The notes under the pieces are model-generated. The model searched no databases and was not told the DNA's origin. It was given only the letters and a program-made list of their open reading frames with translations. A DNA stretch of 64,000 nucleotides, taken from positions 1 through 64,000 of the forward strand of contig NZ_JADDRL010000018.1 of the NCBI RefSeq assembly GCF_021538895.1, read 5' to 3'. Below, in pieces: positions 8,574-17,019 of this stretch. Made by a program: the position numbers and the translations under genes. Each line of letters opens with the position of its first letter. Positions within the stretch are counted from its first letter, which is position 1. The stretch comes from Streptomyces olivochromogenes. Lineage in GTDB: Bacteria > Actinomycetota > Actinomycetes > Streptomycetales > Streptomycetaceae.

Positions 8574-9083
8574 ATGAACACGGCATCCGACTCCGCCGCA
8601 CAGCAGCGCTGGCTCACCGCCGAGGAGCAGCGCGTCTGGCGCTCGTACCTCCAGGCCACCACCCTGCTGGAGGACCACCTCGATCGTCAGCTGCAGCGCG
8701 ACGCGGGCATGCCGCACATCTACTACGGCCTTCTCGTCCAGCTCGCCGAGGCGCCGCGCCGCCGGCTGCGGATGACCGAGCTGGCGATGATGGCCAAGAT
8801 CACCCGTTCCCGTCTCTCGCACGCGATCGCCCGCCTGGAGAAGAACGGCTGGGTGCACCGCGAGGACTGCTCCTCCGACAAGCGCGGCCAGTTCGCGGTG
8901 CTGACCGACCAGGGCGCCGAGGTGCTGCGGCGCAACGCGCCGGGCCATGTGGCCGCCGTACGCCAGGCGCTGTTCGAGCGGTTGACCCCCGAACAGCAGA
9001 AGACCCTCGGCGAGATCATGGAGATCGTCGCCGAGGGTCTTCAGCCCAACGAAGCGGGTGCGGACCTGCCCTGGCTCCGCTGA
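8574..9083 (+). CDS. MarR-family transcriptional regulator
   Basis: Winged-helix regulator of 169 aa. The recognition region is MMAKITRSRLSHAIARLEKNGW (split around residue 75) and the wing contains EDCSSDKRGQFAVLTDQG. A GTG at 8565 could add three residues (MGR). It is divergent from the LigB-type dioxygenase and probably controls it in response to an aromatic ligand. Its last codons form the left arm of a long terminator hairpin. Confidence 0.88.
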   Translation: MNTASDSAAQQRWLTAEEQRVWRSYLQATTLLEDHLDRQLQRDAGMPHIYYGLLVQLAEAPRRRLRMTELAMMAKITRSRLSHAIARLEKNGWVHREDCSSDKRGQFAVLTDQGAEVLRRNAPGHVAAVRQALFERLTPEQQKTLGEIMEIVAEGLQPNEAGADLPWLR

Positions 9084-9113
9084 GCCGCTCACTCGCGGAG
9101 CCGGGGCAGGTCC
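9062..9113. terminator. Long hairpin terminator overlapping the marR stop
   Basis: An 18-nt arm at 9062-9079, inside the end of marR, pairs with 9096-9113 through 17 Watson-Crick pairs and one G-U wobble, with a 16-nt loop. It lies between convergent genes and can serve both strands. Confidence 0.75.
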
Positions 9114-9192
9114 TGGGAGTCGCACGTACGGGGCGTCCCCTCCCCGTGCGCACGGATGGTCCCGAAGGGGTGTCCGGGGTGTCCCGGGTGCC

Positions 9193-10731
9193 TCAGTGGG
9201 CGACCACCGGCACCGGCACCTCGTCCTCGACGCCCTCGCCGGAGGCCACCGCGCCGCTGCCCGGGGTGCCGGCGTTGACGAAGGTCACGACGATGACGGC
9301 GGCCAGCACCAGCATGCCGACGGCGAACCAGATCGCGTTGGTGTAGCCGTGCACCGCGCCCTGCATCTGGACCAGCTGCGCCTGCGACTTGGAGGTCGCG
9401 CCGGCGATGTGGTCCTTGATGTACGCGGTCGTCGCGGAGGCGGCGATCGTGTTCAGCAGGGCCGTACCGATCGCGCCGCCCACCTGCTGCGAGGTGTTGA
9501 CCATCGCGGAGGCGACACCGGCGTCCCGGGGCTCGACGCCCAGGGTGGCCAGGGACATGGCCGGCATGAACGCCGTACCCATGCCGAGACCGAGCAGCAG
9601 CATCGCCGGCAGGATCGTCGCGGCGTACGACGAGCCGATCTCCAGCTGGGTCATCAGCAGCATGCCGACGGAGGCGACCAGGAAGCCCGGGCCCATCAGC
9701 ATCCGGGCCGGAACCCGGGTCATCAGACGGGTGCCGATCTGGGTCGAGCCGACCATCATGCCCGCGATCATCGGCAGGAAGGCGAAGCCCGTCTTGATCG
9801 GCGAGTAGCCCTTGATGACCTGAAGGTAGTAGGTCAGGAAGAGGAACGTGCCGAACATCGCGATGATCGCGATGCCGAGGGAGAGGTAGATGCCGCCGCG
9901 GTTGCGGTCGGTGACCACGCGCAGGGGCAGCAGCGGGGCCTTCACCTTGGCCTCGACGAGGACGAAGGTGAACAGCAGGACGGCCGACGCGACGAACAGC
10001 GAGACGGTCAGGGTGTCGCCCCAGCCGTCGGACTCGGCACGGGTGAAGCCGTACACGAGCGAGACCAGACCAAGGGTGGACAGGACGACGCCCGGGATGT
10101 CGAGCGGGGAGCGGTTGCGGCCGCCCTCCGGCTCACGGATGACGAAGTACGCGCCGAGCGCGGCGACCACGGCGAACGGGATGTTCACGAAGAACGTCCA
10201 GCGCCAGTCCAGGTACTCGGTCAGCACGCCGCCGAGGATGAAGCCCACGGCGCCGCCACCACCGGCGATCGCGCCGTAGATGCCGAACGCCTTGGCGCGC
10301 TCCTTGGCGTCCGTGAACATCACGGCGAGCAGGGAGAGCGCGGCCGGGGCGAGCAGGGCGCCGAAGACGCCCTGGAGCGCGCGGGCGCCGAACATCATCG
10401 CGCCGGTGGTCGCGGCACCGCCGAGCGCGGAGGCCGCTGCGAAGCCGGTCAGACCGATGACGAAGGCCCGCTTGCGGCCCCACAGGTCGGCGATACGGCC
10501 GCCGAACAGGAGCAGACCGCCGAAGGCGAGGGCGTAGGCCGTGACGACCCACTGCCGGTTGCCGTCGGATATGCCCAGGTCCTGCTGGGCGGAGGGCAGG
10601 GCGATGTTCACGATGGTCGCGTCGAGGACGACCATCAGCTGGGCGAGCGCGATGAAGATGAGCGCTTTCCAGCGGTTGGCGTCGCCGGTTGCCGCGGCGG
10701 CGCCGCGAGCCTTGGCGGCTGTTTCAGACAT
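9193..10731 (-). CDS. MFS drug-efflux transporter, DHA2 (EmrB/QacA) family
   Basis: 14-helix exporter of about 512 aa. Motif A is FGGRIADLWGRKR near residue 80, and the helix 5 antiporter motif includes GGGAVGFILGG. I place the start at 10731 (MSETAAKARG) because GTGGG lies 7 nt upstream; a GTG at 10743 is possible. The TetR gene behind it is co-directional across a 250-bp gap and carries paired inverted repeats in its promoter, so TetR control of this pump is likely. Confidence 0.9.
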   Translation of the reverse strand: MSETAAKARGAAAATGDANRWKALIFIALAQLMVVLDATIVNIALPSAQQDLGISDGNRQWVVTAYALAFGGLLLFGGRIADLWGRKRAFVIGLTGFAAASALGGAATTGAMMFGARALQGVFGALLAPAALSLLAVMFTDAKERAKAFGIYGAIAGGGGAVGFILGGVLTEYLDWRWTFFVNIPFAVVAALGAYFVIREPEGGRNRSPLDIPGVVLSTLGLVSLVYGFTRAESDGWGDTLTVSLFVASAVLLFTFVLVEAKVKAPLLPLRVVTDRNRGGIYLSLGIAIIAMFGTFLFLTYYLQVIKGYSPIKTGFAFLPMIAGMMVGSTQIGTRLMTRVPARMLMGPGFLVASVGMLLMTQLEIGSSYAATILPAMLLLGLGMGTAFMPAMSLATLGVEPRDAGVASAMVNTSQQVGGAIGTALLNTIAASATTAYIKDHIAGATSKSQAQLVQMQGAVHGYTNAIWFAVGMLVLAAVIVVTFVNAGTPGSGAVASGEGVEDEVPVPVVAH

Positions 10732-10990
10732 GGAGATACCCACTTCGGGACTTCGGGACGGAAAAAAGGTGACGGTGAAAGAGACGCGGAACGAGACGAG
10801 AGGGATGAGGATTCGGGACCGCCCGCCCTTGAGGACGGCCGGAAGCTTGGTCGTGAGTCTTGGTCGTCAGTGAGGACCGCGGTACGGCCCGGAACTCATC
10901 GATCCGGTGCGGGATCGGGTGCGGGATCGGCTGGTCGGATCTAGCTGGGCGGGATCGGGCTTGGTCTGGGCGGGATCGAGCTCGGCGTGA

Positions 10991-11635
10991 TCAGGCTTGG
11001 CGCAGGTCCTCCATCGTCACGGCCGTACCGGGCAGGACCGAGCGACCCGGCGCCCGCAGCCCGTCGAGGAACAGCTGCAGATGCCGGTGCACGAAGCGGT
11101 CGGCGCTGAGACAGCCCGTACCGGCCGGGGGCCGGCTGAGCTGCGCGACGGCGACCATCAGATCGCCGACACCGACGTCGGCGCGGAGCAGTCCGGCCAC
11201 CTTGGCCCGCTCCATGAGGTCCTCGACGATCCGCTCGACACGCTCCCGGGCGGCTTCGAGGTCGGGGTGATACTGGTCGAAGGTGCTGGTGACCATCGGG
11301 CACAGGGCGCTGATCCGCTCGTCGGCGGCGGCGTGCACGAAGCGCTCCAGCGCGTCGAAGGCGTCACCGCCCTCCGCGAGGGCCTGCTGCGCCGCGCGCA
11401 CCGTACGGTCCAGGACCGAGCAGACGACCTCGCGGACGAGGGCGTCGCGGTCCGGGAAGTTGCGGTACACCGTGGCATTGCCGACGCCGGCCCGGCGGGC
11501 GATCTCGTCGAGCGGCACGTCGGGGCCGTGCTCCACGAACATCTCCCGGGCAGCGGTGACGATCCGCTCCCGGTTGCGCAGGGCATCGGCACGGGGCCGG
11601 GGTGCCTTGCGCGTTACGGGGGTGGCGGTCTGCAC
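10991..11635 (-). CDS. TetR-family transcriptional regulator
   Basis: Protein of 214 aa. The HTH reads PLDEIARRAGVGNATVYRNFPDRDALV (in two parts, about residues 38-64). The C-terminal region resembles the group that includes SCO4008-like repressors next to MFS pumps (inference). Two copies of the same 17-bp inverted repeat are placed 33-89 bp upstream, arguing for autoregulation and co-control of the downstream MFS gene. Confidence 0.88.
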   Translation of the reverse strand: MQTATPVTRKAPRPRADALRNRERIVTAAREMFVEHGPDVPLDEIARRAGVGNATVYRNFPDRDALVREVVCSVLDRTVRAAQQALAEGGDAFDALERFVHAAADERISALCPMVTSTFDQYHPDLEAARERVERIVEDLMERAKVAGLLRADVGVGDLMVAVAQLSRPPAGTGCLSADRFVHRHLQLFLDGLRAPGRSVLPGTAVTMEDLRQA

Positions 11636-11667
11636 GGCGCACTCCTAGGTCGACTGCGGTCTCGATC

Positions 11668-11724
11668 CGGGGAAGGAGTCCCCGTTTCGCTCGGACACAG
11701 GTCTAAACGGGGAAACGGTCCCCG
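11668..11724. promoter_or_regulatory. Paired TetR-type operators
   Basis: CGGGGA-N5-TCCCCG occurs twice, at 11668-11684 and 11708-11724, with centres exactly 40 bp apart (about four helical turns) and with identical perfect arms. It is located immediately upstream of the leftward tetR gene. Confidence 0.7.
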
Positions 11725-11796
11725 GTTATTTCCCGCATCCGAGAAGATTTCTTGTGACCTGAGTCACATATCTGCGGGTGTCCGCTCGCGGGTGTG

Positions 11797-12156
11797 AAGT
11801 CCGCTTCCGGCGGGTGGGGAACTGGCGTCGGGGCGACCGCATCCGGCGGGCAGGACGCCTGCGTCGGGGAGACCGCGTCCGGCGGGCAGGGCACCGGCAT
11901 CGGGGCGACCGCGCCCCACCGACAGGACACCGGCATCGAGGCGACCGCGCCCCACCGACAGAACACCGACGTCGAGGCAGCCGCGCCCCACCGACAGAAC
12001 ACCGACGTCGAGGCAGCCGCGCCCCACCGACAGAACACCGACGTCGAGGCGACCGCGCCCCACCGACAGAACACCGACGTCGAGGCGACCGCGCCCCACC
12101 GACAGAACACCGACGTCGAGGCGACCGCGCCCCACGGACGGAGCACCGGCACCGGG
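11797..12156. repeat. 36-bp minisatellite, ten units
   Basis: Ten head-to-tail 36-bp units fill 360 bp. Units 4-8 (11941-12120) are identical except for GCGACC/GCAGCC at their first six bases; the outer units are progressively diverged. The period is a multiple of three, so five frames stay open: two on the + strand and all three on the minus strand. On + the best codon bias gives a 12-residue repeat (ATAPHRQNTDVE) from a GTG at 11794; on minus it gives RWGAVASTSVFC. Whether any frame is translated cannot be told. There are no spacers, so it is not a CRISPR. Confidence 0.85.
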
Positions 12157-12335
12157 GCGGCGTCCGCGTCCCGCGGCGGGACGTCCACTTCCCGTCGGCG
12201 GCACCCCGCGCCTTCCTACCCGTGGGAAACCCACGATCGGTCTCCTCCAGCGCGCGCCCGCGCTCCCCTCGACACAGGGTGATCGCAAGGGTGCAGCCGG
12301 AGACCGGTGGCTGCCGTGGAGCGAAAGGCCTCTGC

Positions 12336-13622
12336 ATGCCGCCGCAGCCGCTCGCCCGTCGGATACGCCCGCGCCGTGTGGCCGCCCTCGCGTCCGTGAC
12401 CCTCCTGACCCTCGCGGTCAGCACCTCGGCCGGACCCGGGCACCTCACGGCGGGCCCCAGCCCCACCGGAGCGGGCCCGATCGCCCTGGCCCGCCGCTCC
12501 GTCTTCGGCCCCTGCATGATCAGCGGCACCCCCGACGTCCAGATGACGGAGGGCGTCCCCACCCCGGGCGGCTACTCCCGCTCCACCGGCACCGTCCGCG
12601 CCCTGACCCTGATGGTCGACTTCTCCGACGCGCCCGGCGAGGGCGACGCGCTCGACCGCTACCGGGAGTTCTTCCCGCAGACCCAGGACTGGTTCCACGC
12701 CGCCTCCTACGGCCGCCTCGACTACCGCCCCGAGACACCGATCCCGCACTGGCTGCGGATGCCGAAGCCGTTCAAGGAGTACGACATACAGCGCGGCGCC
12801 CCCTTCGACCCCGGCTACCGCCAGCTCGTCCAGGACATCGTGGCCTCCGCCGACCCCGAGGTGGACTTCCACGCGTACGACCTCGTGAACGTGCTGGTCA
12901 CCCCGAACGCCGGCCCGTCCGCCCTGGACACCGTCCTGTCCGTGACCTTCGCCGGCAACGCCGAGGCGCCGGTCGCCGACGGCGTCCCCGTCGCGAACGC
13001 CTCCTTCGTCTACTCCCGTCAGGACGACGGCTCCGGCACCTACGACCGGACCGGCTACCGCGTCCTCCCCCACGAGAACGGCCACGTCTTCGGCCTGCCC
13101 GACCTGTACACCCAGGAGGGCGGGGGCGCGGTCGGCCACTGGGACATCATGAGCGAGGACTGGGGCGCCAACAACGACCTGCTCGGCTGGCACAAGTGGA
13201 AGCTGGGCTGGCTGGACGCCAACCAGGTGAGCTGCGCCTCGGCCCGGGGCACCAAGGAGTACACGCTGACGCCGCTGTACCGGACCGGCGGCCCCAAGCT
13301 CGTCTTCGTGCCGATCAGCGACCGCACCGGGTACGCCGTCGAACTGCGCGCTCCCGGCGGCAACGACGAGACCGTCTGCCAGCCCGGCGTCCTGATCTAC
13401 CGCGTCGACGCGGACGTGGACACCGGCCAGGGCCCCATCACCGTGTACGACGCCCACCGCCACTCCGGCGGCTGCACCCGCAGCCCCAACGTCCACGCCG
13501 AACTCTCCGACGCCCCTTTCACACCCGGCGAGAGCTTCCAGGACCCGCACACGGGGATCACGATCGAGGTGACGGCGGCGGAGCTGGGTGGGGACTACAA
13601 GGTGCGGGTGACGCGGCGGTAG
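12336..13622 (+). CDS. Secreted M6-family metalloprotease domain protein
   Basis: Extracellular zinc protease of 428 aa. It has an Arg-rich N-region and a hydrophobic signal segment (VAALASVTLLTLAVSTSA, about residues 15-32). The zinc motif HENGH is at residues 246-250, followed by VFGLPDLY, as in M6 immune-inhibitor-A-like peptidases. The frame is open 560 bp further upstream through the minisatellite, but the signal peptide fixes the likely start at 12336. A beta-rich C-terminal domain follows. The substrate is unknown. Confidence 0.88.
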   Translation: MPPQPLARRIRPRRVAALASVTLLTLAVSTSAGPGHLTAGPSPTGAGPIALARRSVFGPCMISGTPDVQMTEGVPTPGGYSRSTGTVRALTLMVDFSDAPGEGDALDRYREFFPQTQDWFHAASYGRLDYRPETPIPHWLRMPKPFKEYDIQRGAPFDPGYRQLVQDIVASADPEVDFHAYDLVNVLVTPNAGPSALDTVLSVTFAGNAEAPVADGVPVANASFVYSRQDDGSGTYDRTGYRVLPHENGHVFGLPDLYTQEGGGAVGHWDIMSEDWGANNDLLGWHKWKLGWLDANQVSCASARGTKEYTLTPLYRTGGPKLVFVPISDRTGYAVELRAPGGNDETVCQPGVLIYRVDADVDTGQGPITVYDAHRHSGGCTRSPNVHAELSDAPFTPGESFQDPHTGITIEVTAAELGGDYKVRVTRR

Positions 13623-13705
13623 GGGCGGCCGCCGGGATTACCTCAGGTGGGCGGCCGGGCCTGGGATTACCGTAGGCATGCCGCAGACGCCGTACCGGAG
13701 ACCCG

Positions 13706-15442
13706 ATGCCCGCGAACACCGCACTGGACGCACAGGCCCCGCCGGGAGCCGAGGTGCCGCCGTCCGAGGCGGTCACGCCGCTGATCCGCGGGATCGCCGT
13801 GCTGCGACAGCTCACCGAGGCGGGCGGCACCCTGAGCCCGAGCGCCCTGGAGCGGGCCACCGGCCTCGCGCGCTCCACCGTGGACCGCATCACGGCCACC
13901 CTCGCCCGCATGGGGTACGTCCGCCTCGACGGCCGGGACGCGGTCCTCGCCCCCCGGGTGATGGAACTGGGCAACGCCTACCTGGCGGCCCTGCGTCTGC
14001 CGGCGCTGCTGGACGCGCGCGCGGACGCGCTGGCCGACGAACTCGACGAGTCCGTGTCCCTCGCGGTCGCCGACCGCGACGGCATCCGCTTCATCCACCA
14101 GGCGACCCGCCGCCGCGCGATGTCCCTGAGCTTCCGCATCGGCGACCTGCTCCCCGCCGAACGCACCGCGCCCGGCCCGCTGTTCGCGGCCGAGTGGACC
14201 GAGGCGGACTGGGCCCGCTGGCACACACGCCGGGCGGCGGACCCACAGGACCGCACCTTCACGGCCGTACCGCCACGCGAGCATCCACGGACGCGCGCGA
14301 CGCATGCGACGAACGCGGCGGATGCGGCGGGCGCGGTGGACGGGACGGACCATGCGAACTCGGCCGAGTCGGCCGACTCGGCCGACTCGGCCGACTCGGC
14401 GGACGAGGTGTTCGTACGGCAGGCGGCGCGGGCGGCCGCCGACGGCTGGGCGTTGGACGACCAGCTGATCGAGCCGGGCCTGGTGGCGCTGGCCGTCCCC
14501 GTACGGGACCCGCACACGGACCGGGTGGCCTGCGCGGCGAGCGTGGTCAGCCACACCAGCCGGCACACCGCGGCGGACCTGCGCGACACCCTGCTCCCCC
14601 GGCTGCGCGCGGCGGTGGCCGAGATGGAGGCGGACCTGCGCGACGCGCCGCCCCCGCGGCCCGGCCCTCCCCCGTCCGGCCTGGCGACCTGGACGACGGC
14701 GTCCAAGCACGAACTGGGCCGGGACTTCATCGAGTCCCTGGCCCGCGGCCTCACCGTCCTGACCGCCTTCGGCGAGGGCCGTTCGGCGCTCACCCTGACG
14801 GAGGTGGCGAAGGCGACGGGGCTGGCGCGGGCGACGGCCCGCCGCGCGCTGATCACCTACGAGTACCTGGGCCTGGTGACCGCGGCGCCCGACCGCACGT
14901 TCACCCTCACCCCCCGGGTCCTCTCCCTGGGCTTCGCTCCCCTGGCCCGTACGACACTCCCCCGGCTGGCGGCCCCGCACCTGCGCGCCCTGGCGGACCG
15001 CCTGAACGAGCCGGTGTCCCTGGCGGTCCTGACGGGCTCGGGTGCCGGCCAGGAGATCCAGTACACGGCCAGGGCCACCACGGCCCGGGTCCTCACGGTC
15101 GACATCACGGTGGGCACGCGCCTGCCCGCCGACGCGACCTCCCTCGGCCGCGTGCTCCTGGCGGACGCCCCGGGCTCGCTCCCCGACCCGCTCACGGAGG
15201 TCCGCGCGCGGGGCTACGCCCTGGTGGACGAGGAGTTGGAGTCCGGCCTCCGTGCGATCGCGGTACCGGTCCGTGACCGCACGGGCAGGGCGGTCGCGGC
15301 GGTGAACGTGGCCACGCATGCGGCCCGCCGCTCCCTTGAGGACTGCGTGACGACGGTCCTGCCGGAGCTGGCGGAGACGGCCGCGCACATCCAGTCCGAC
15401 CTCGGGACGGCGTCGCGCTTCACTGCGGTGCCGCTGGTGTGA
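13706..15442 (+). CDS. Tandem-duplicated IclR-family regulator
   Basis: A 578-aa protein, about twice the usual IclR length of 250-270. It has two complete units. The first HTH is near residues 28-75 (SALERATGLARSTVDRITAT) with an IclR sensor region to about 310; the second HTH is near 345-395 (EVAKATGLARATARRALITY) with a sensor region resembling PcaR/PobR. The first sensor domain is interrupted near residue 215 by a low-complexity insert (AESADSADSADSADE), encoded by a 9-bp tandem repeat at about 14358-14402. Likely a single-chain pseudo-dimer. Confidence 0.85.
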   Translation: MPANTALDAQAPPGAEVPPSEAVTPLIRGIAVLRQLTEAGGTLSPSALERATGLARSTVDRITATLARMGYVRLDGRDAVLAPRVMELGNAYLAALRLPALLDARADALADELDESVSLAVADRDGIRFIHQATRRRAMSLSFRIGDLLPAERTAPGPLFAAEWTEADWARWHTRRAADPQDRTFTAVPPREHPRTRATHATNAADAAGAVDGTDHANSAESADSADSADSADEVFVRQAARAAADGWALDDQLIEPGLVALAVPVRDPHTDRVACAASVVSHTSRHTAADLRDTLLPRLRAAVAEMEADLRDAPPPRPGPPPSGLATWTTASKHELGRDFIESLARGLTVLTAFGEGRSALTLTEVAKATGLARATARRALITYEYLGLVTAAPDRTFTLTPRVLSLGFAPLARTTLPRLAAPHLRALADRLNEPVSLAVLTGSGAGQEIQYTARATTARVLTVDITVGTRLPADATSLGRVLLADAPGSLPDPLTEVRARGYALVDEELESGLRAIAVPVRDRTGRAVAAVNVATHAARRSLEDCVTTVLPELAETAAHIQSDLGTASRFTAVPLV

Positions 15443-15446
15443 CGAG

Positions 15447-15949
15447 TCAGGAGCCTTCAGCGCCCTCCATGACCAGGGTCCGCAGGGCACTCCTGTCGGT
15501 CTTCCCGTTGGCGTTGAGGGGGAGCGAGTCCAGGTGGAGGAAGCGGCGCGGTACGAGGTGGAGCGGCAGCTTCGTGCGCAGCGCGCGGACGAGGTCGCGC
15601 CGGCCAACGGGCTGCCCGGTGTGGCAGGCGACCAGTTCGGCGACGCCGTCCCACTGGGCGACGACCACGACGGCGTCGCGCCGCGCCGCCCCCGCTGGTC
15701 GTCAAGCCGCCCCAGGTGGACCAGCTGCCCGTCCTCGACGCTCACCCGGTCTCCGGTACGGAAGTAGCGCGCCGAGCCGAAGAGCGGCCAGATACCCGGC
15801 GAAGGCCAACACAGTGCCCCGGGCGGCGAACAACCCGACCCGGGCGACTGGAGGATGCGCGTCCCGGATCATCTCGGCGACCGCGCTGGAGAGATCCCGC
15901 AGCTGACGGTAGGTCAGCGTGCAAAGAGCGTGTACAGACCGCCCCTCAC
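15447..15949 (-). pseudogene. Decayed NRPS-type adenylation domain / AMP-ligase
   Basis: Pieces of an adenylating enzyme remain in order on the minus strand. First is an N-terminal block (LTYRQLRDLSSAVAEM and ARGTVLAFAGYLAALRLGA) at about 15930-15775. It runs straight into the A7-A8 region (YFRTGDRVSVEDGQLVHLGR) in another frame, so some 300 internal codons are deleted. After a further frameshift comes the A10 end (PLNANGKTDRSAL) at 15500-15447. The GTG at 15949 overlaps the stop of the upstream methyltransferase (GTGA). It cannot make a working enzyme. Confidence 0.75.
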
Positions 15950-16602
15950 GCCTCCCTCCCCTCGGACACATCGAACACATCGGACCGGAACTCGTAGAGG
16001 ACGTAGTCGATGTCCATCTCCCCACCCGAGATCCCGGTACCGGGCGCGTCGATGGAAAGCCGCAACACCTCCCGCCGATACACGGCCCCACGAATCCCGC
16101 CGCTGCGGCCAGCGCCATCAACCGCGAACTGTTCCCCAGGGCCTCACTGAACCCGAGGAACACCCGAGCGCCATCGGCCATGTACCTGCGGTGCGCGTCG
16201 TAACCGGCATCGAAAACGGCGTAGTCGAGCTGAGCCTCGTAAGGATGGTCGGCCGGAGCTTCGGCAAAGGGAGAATTCCAATAAACAAGGTCAAAGGTCC
16301 CGGAGCCCCCGGAGATCCCGGAGATCCCGGAGAAGAGATCACTACGCAGGACGGTGACACGGTCGCTCACCCCATGCCGGACAGCGTTCAGCCTGGCGTT
16401 CTCCACCGCTGCCGGACTGATGTCCAAAGCACAGACCCGAGAGCACCCGTTCAACGCGGCGGTGACGGCGGTGACCCCCGCCCCACAGCCCACTTCGAGA
16501 AAGGAGTCGGCCTCGTCGTACGGAAGTCAGGAAGTGAACAGCCGAGTGGCGATCGCGCTCCCCGGCCAGCAGTACCCGCCACCCCACCCACGGAAACGTC
16601 AC
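15946..16602 (-). pseudogene. Decayed SAM-dependent methyltransferase
   Basis: Class I methyltransferase with motif I EVGCGAGVTAVTAAL, motif II ALDISPAAVENA and the NPPY-like DLVYWNSPF. The reading frame breaks twice, once before motif I (about 16515) and once near 16075. After the second break the C-terminus continues in another frame to a stop at 15946 (reading GEMDIDYVLYEFRSD). It is coupled to the adenylation-domain remnant, so both were probably one small natural-product operon. The exact substrate is unknown. Confidence 0.7.
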
Positions 16603-16812
16603 GCCAACCGACCCCGCGCCACCTCACCGGACAAACCCCACCCGACGACCAACCCGCCCAACGCTGCGGCCGCCGCACCACCAGCCGCTACACTGTGGTC
16701 GGTGGCATAGCTGCACCCCAGCCCTGCCACAGCAACACGGCCGGAATCCTGCCTGCCAAGGCCCGCCATCCAGGCACCAAGGTCAGACACGTTCCCGACC
16801 CATCCCAGCCTT

Positions 16813-16888
16813 GCCTTCGTAGCTCAGGGGATAGAGCACCGCTCTCCTAAAGCGGGTGTCGCAGGTTCGAATCCTGCCGGGGGCACCA
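16813..16888 (+). tRNA. tRNA-Arg (anticodon CCU)
   Basis: Full cloverleaf: acceptor GCCTTCG pairs with CGGGGGC (two G-U pairs), the anticodon arm is CCGCT-CTCCTAA-AGCGG with anticodon CCT, and the T arm is GCAGG-TTCGAAT-CCTGC. Discriminator A and CCA are encoded. Its 3' 45 bp (16844-16888) are repeated downstream three times, marking it as the attB site of several integrative elements. The gene itself is intact. Confidence 0.97.
16844..16888 (+). repeat. att copy 1 (inside tRNA-Arg)
   Basis: 45-bp core running from the anticodon loop (CTCCTAAAGCGG...) to the CCA end. It is identical to the copy at 25429-25473 and, apart from the final CCA, to those at 28536 and 37795. Confidence 0.9.
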
Positions 16889-16892
16889 GGCA

Positions 16893-16926
16893 AAAGGCCC
16901 CGGACCGATCTTGGTCCGGGGCCTTT
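16893..16926. terminator. Terminator behind tRNA-Arg
   Basis: AAAGGCCCCGGACC, 6-nt loop, GGTCCGGGGCCTTT: a perfect 14-bp stem right after the tRNA. A diverged copy is at about 17820-17853 beside the integrase. Confidence 0.85.
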
Positions 16927-16950
16927 GACATCCAGGTTTGACATCAACGG
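16927..16950. repeat. Candidate integrase arm-type repeat, left end of element 1
   Basis: 24-bp string beginning GACATCCAGGTTTGACATC, matching 20 of 24 bases of 25326-25349 at the other end of the element in the same orientation. Internally it contains GACATC twice, 13 bp apart. Confidence 0.5.
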
Positions 16951-16956
16951 GGGCGG

Positions 16957-16992
16957 TCACCGGCGACTGGGACGCCTCCTGAACGTCGTGGC
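16957..16992 (-). pseudogene. Second integrase 3'-end remnant
   Basis: On the minus strand the last codons read TFRRRPSRR-stop, mirroring the end of the integrase at 17874 (LLRKRPRRQ-stop). The surrounding DNA, including the preceding hairpin, is similar to 17820-17905. This is the relic of another integrase gene or of a duplication of the int 3' end. Confidence 0.55.
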
Positions 16993-17019
16993 AAACGGTC
17001 GGCAGGGCGGTGGAATCAC

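Noticed and set aside
11797..12156. CRISPR-like array
   Set aside because: Units are contiguous 36-bp tandem copies with no spacers and no cas genes nearby.
11778..13622. 614-codon frame joining the minisatellite to the M6 protease
   Set aside because: The extra 186 residues are Arg-rich repeats without a signal peptide; a proper signal peptide starts at 12336, so the extension is chance openness of a 36-bp repeat.
13667..15745. 692-codon minus-strand frame opposite the IclR gene
   Set aside because: Antisense shadow; its composition is Arg/Gly-rich and only its first 20 codons belong to the adenylation-domain remnant.
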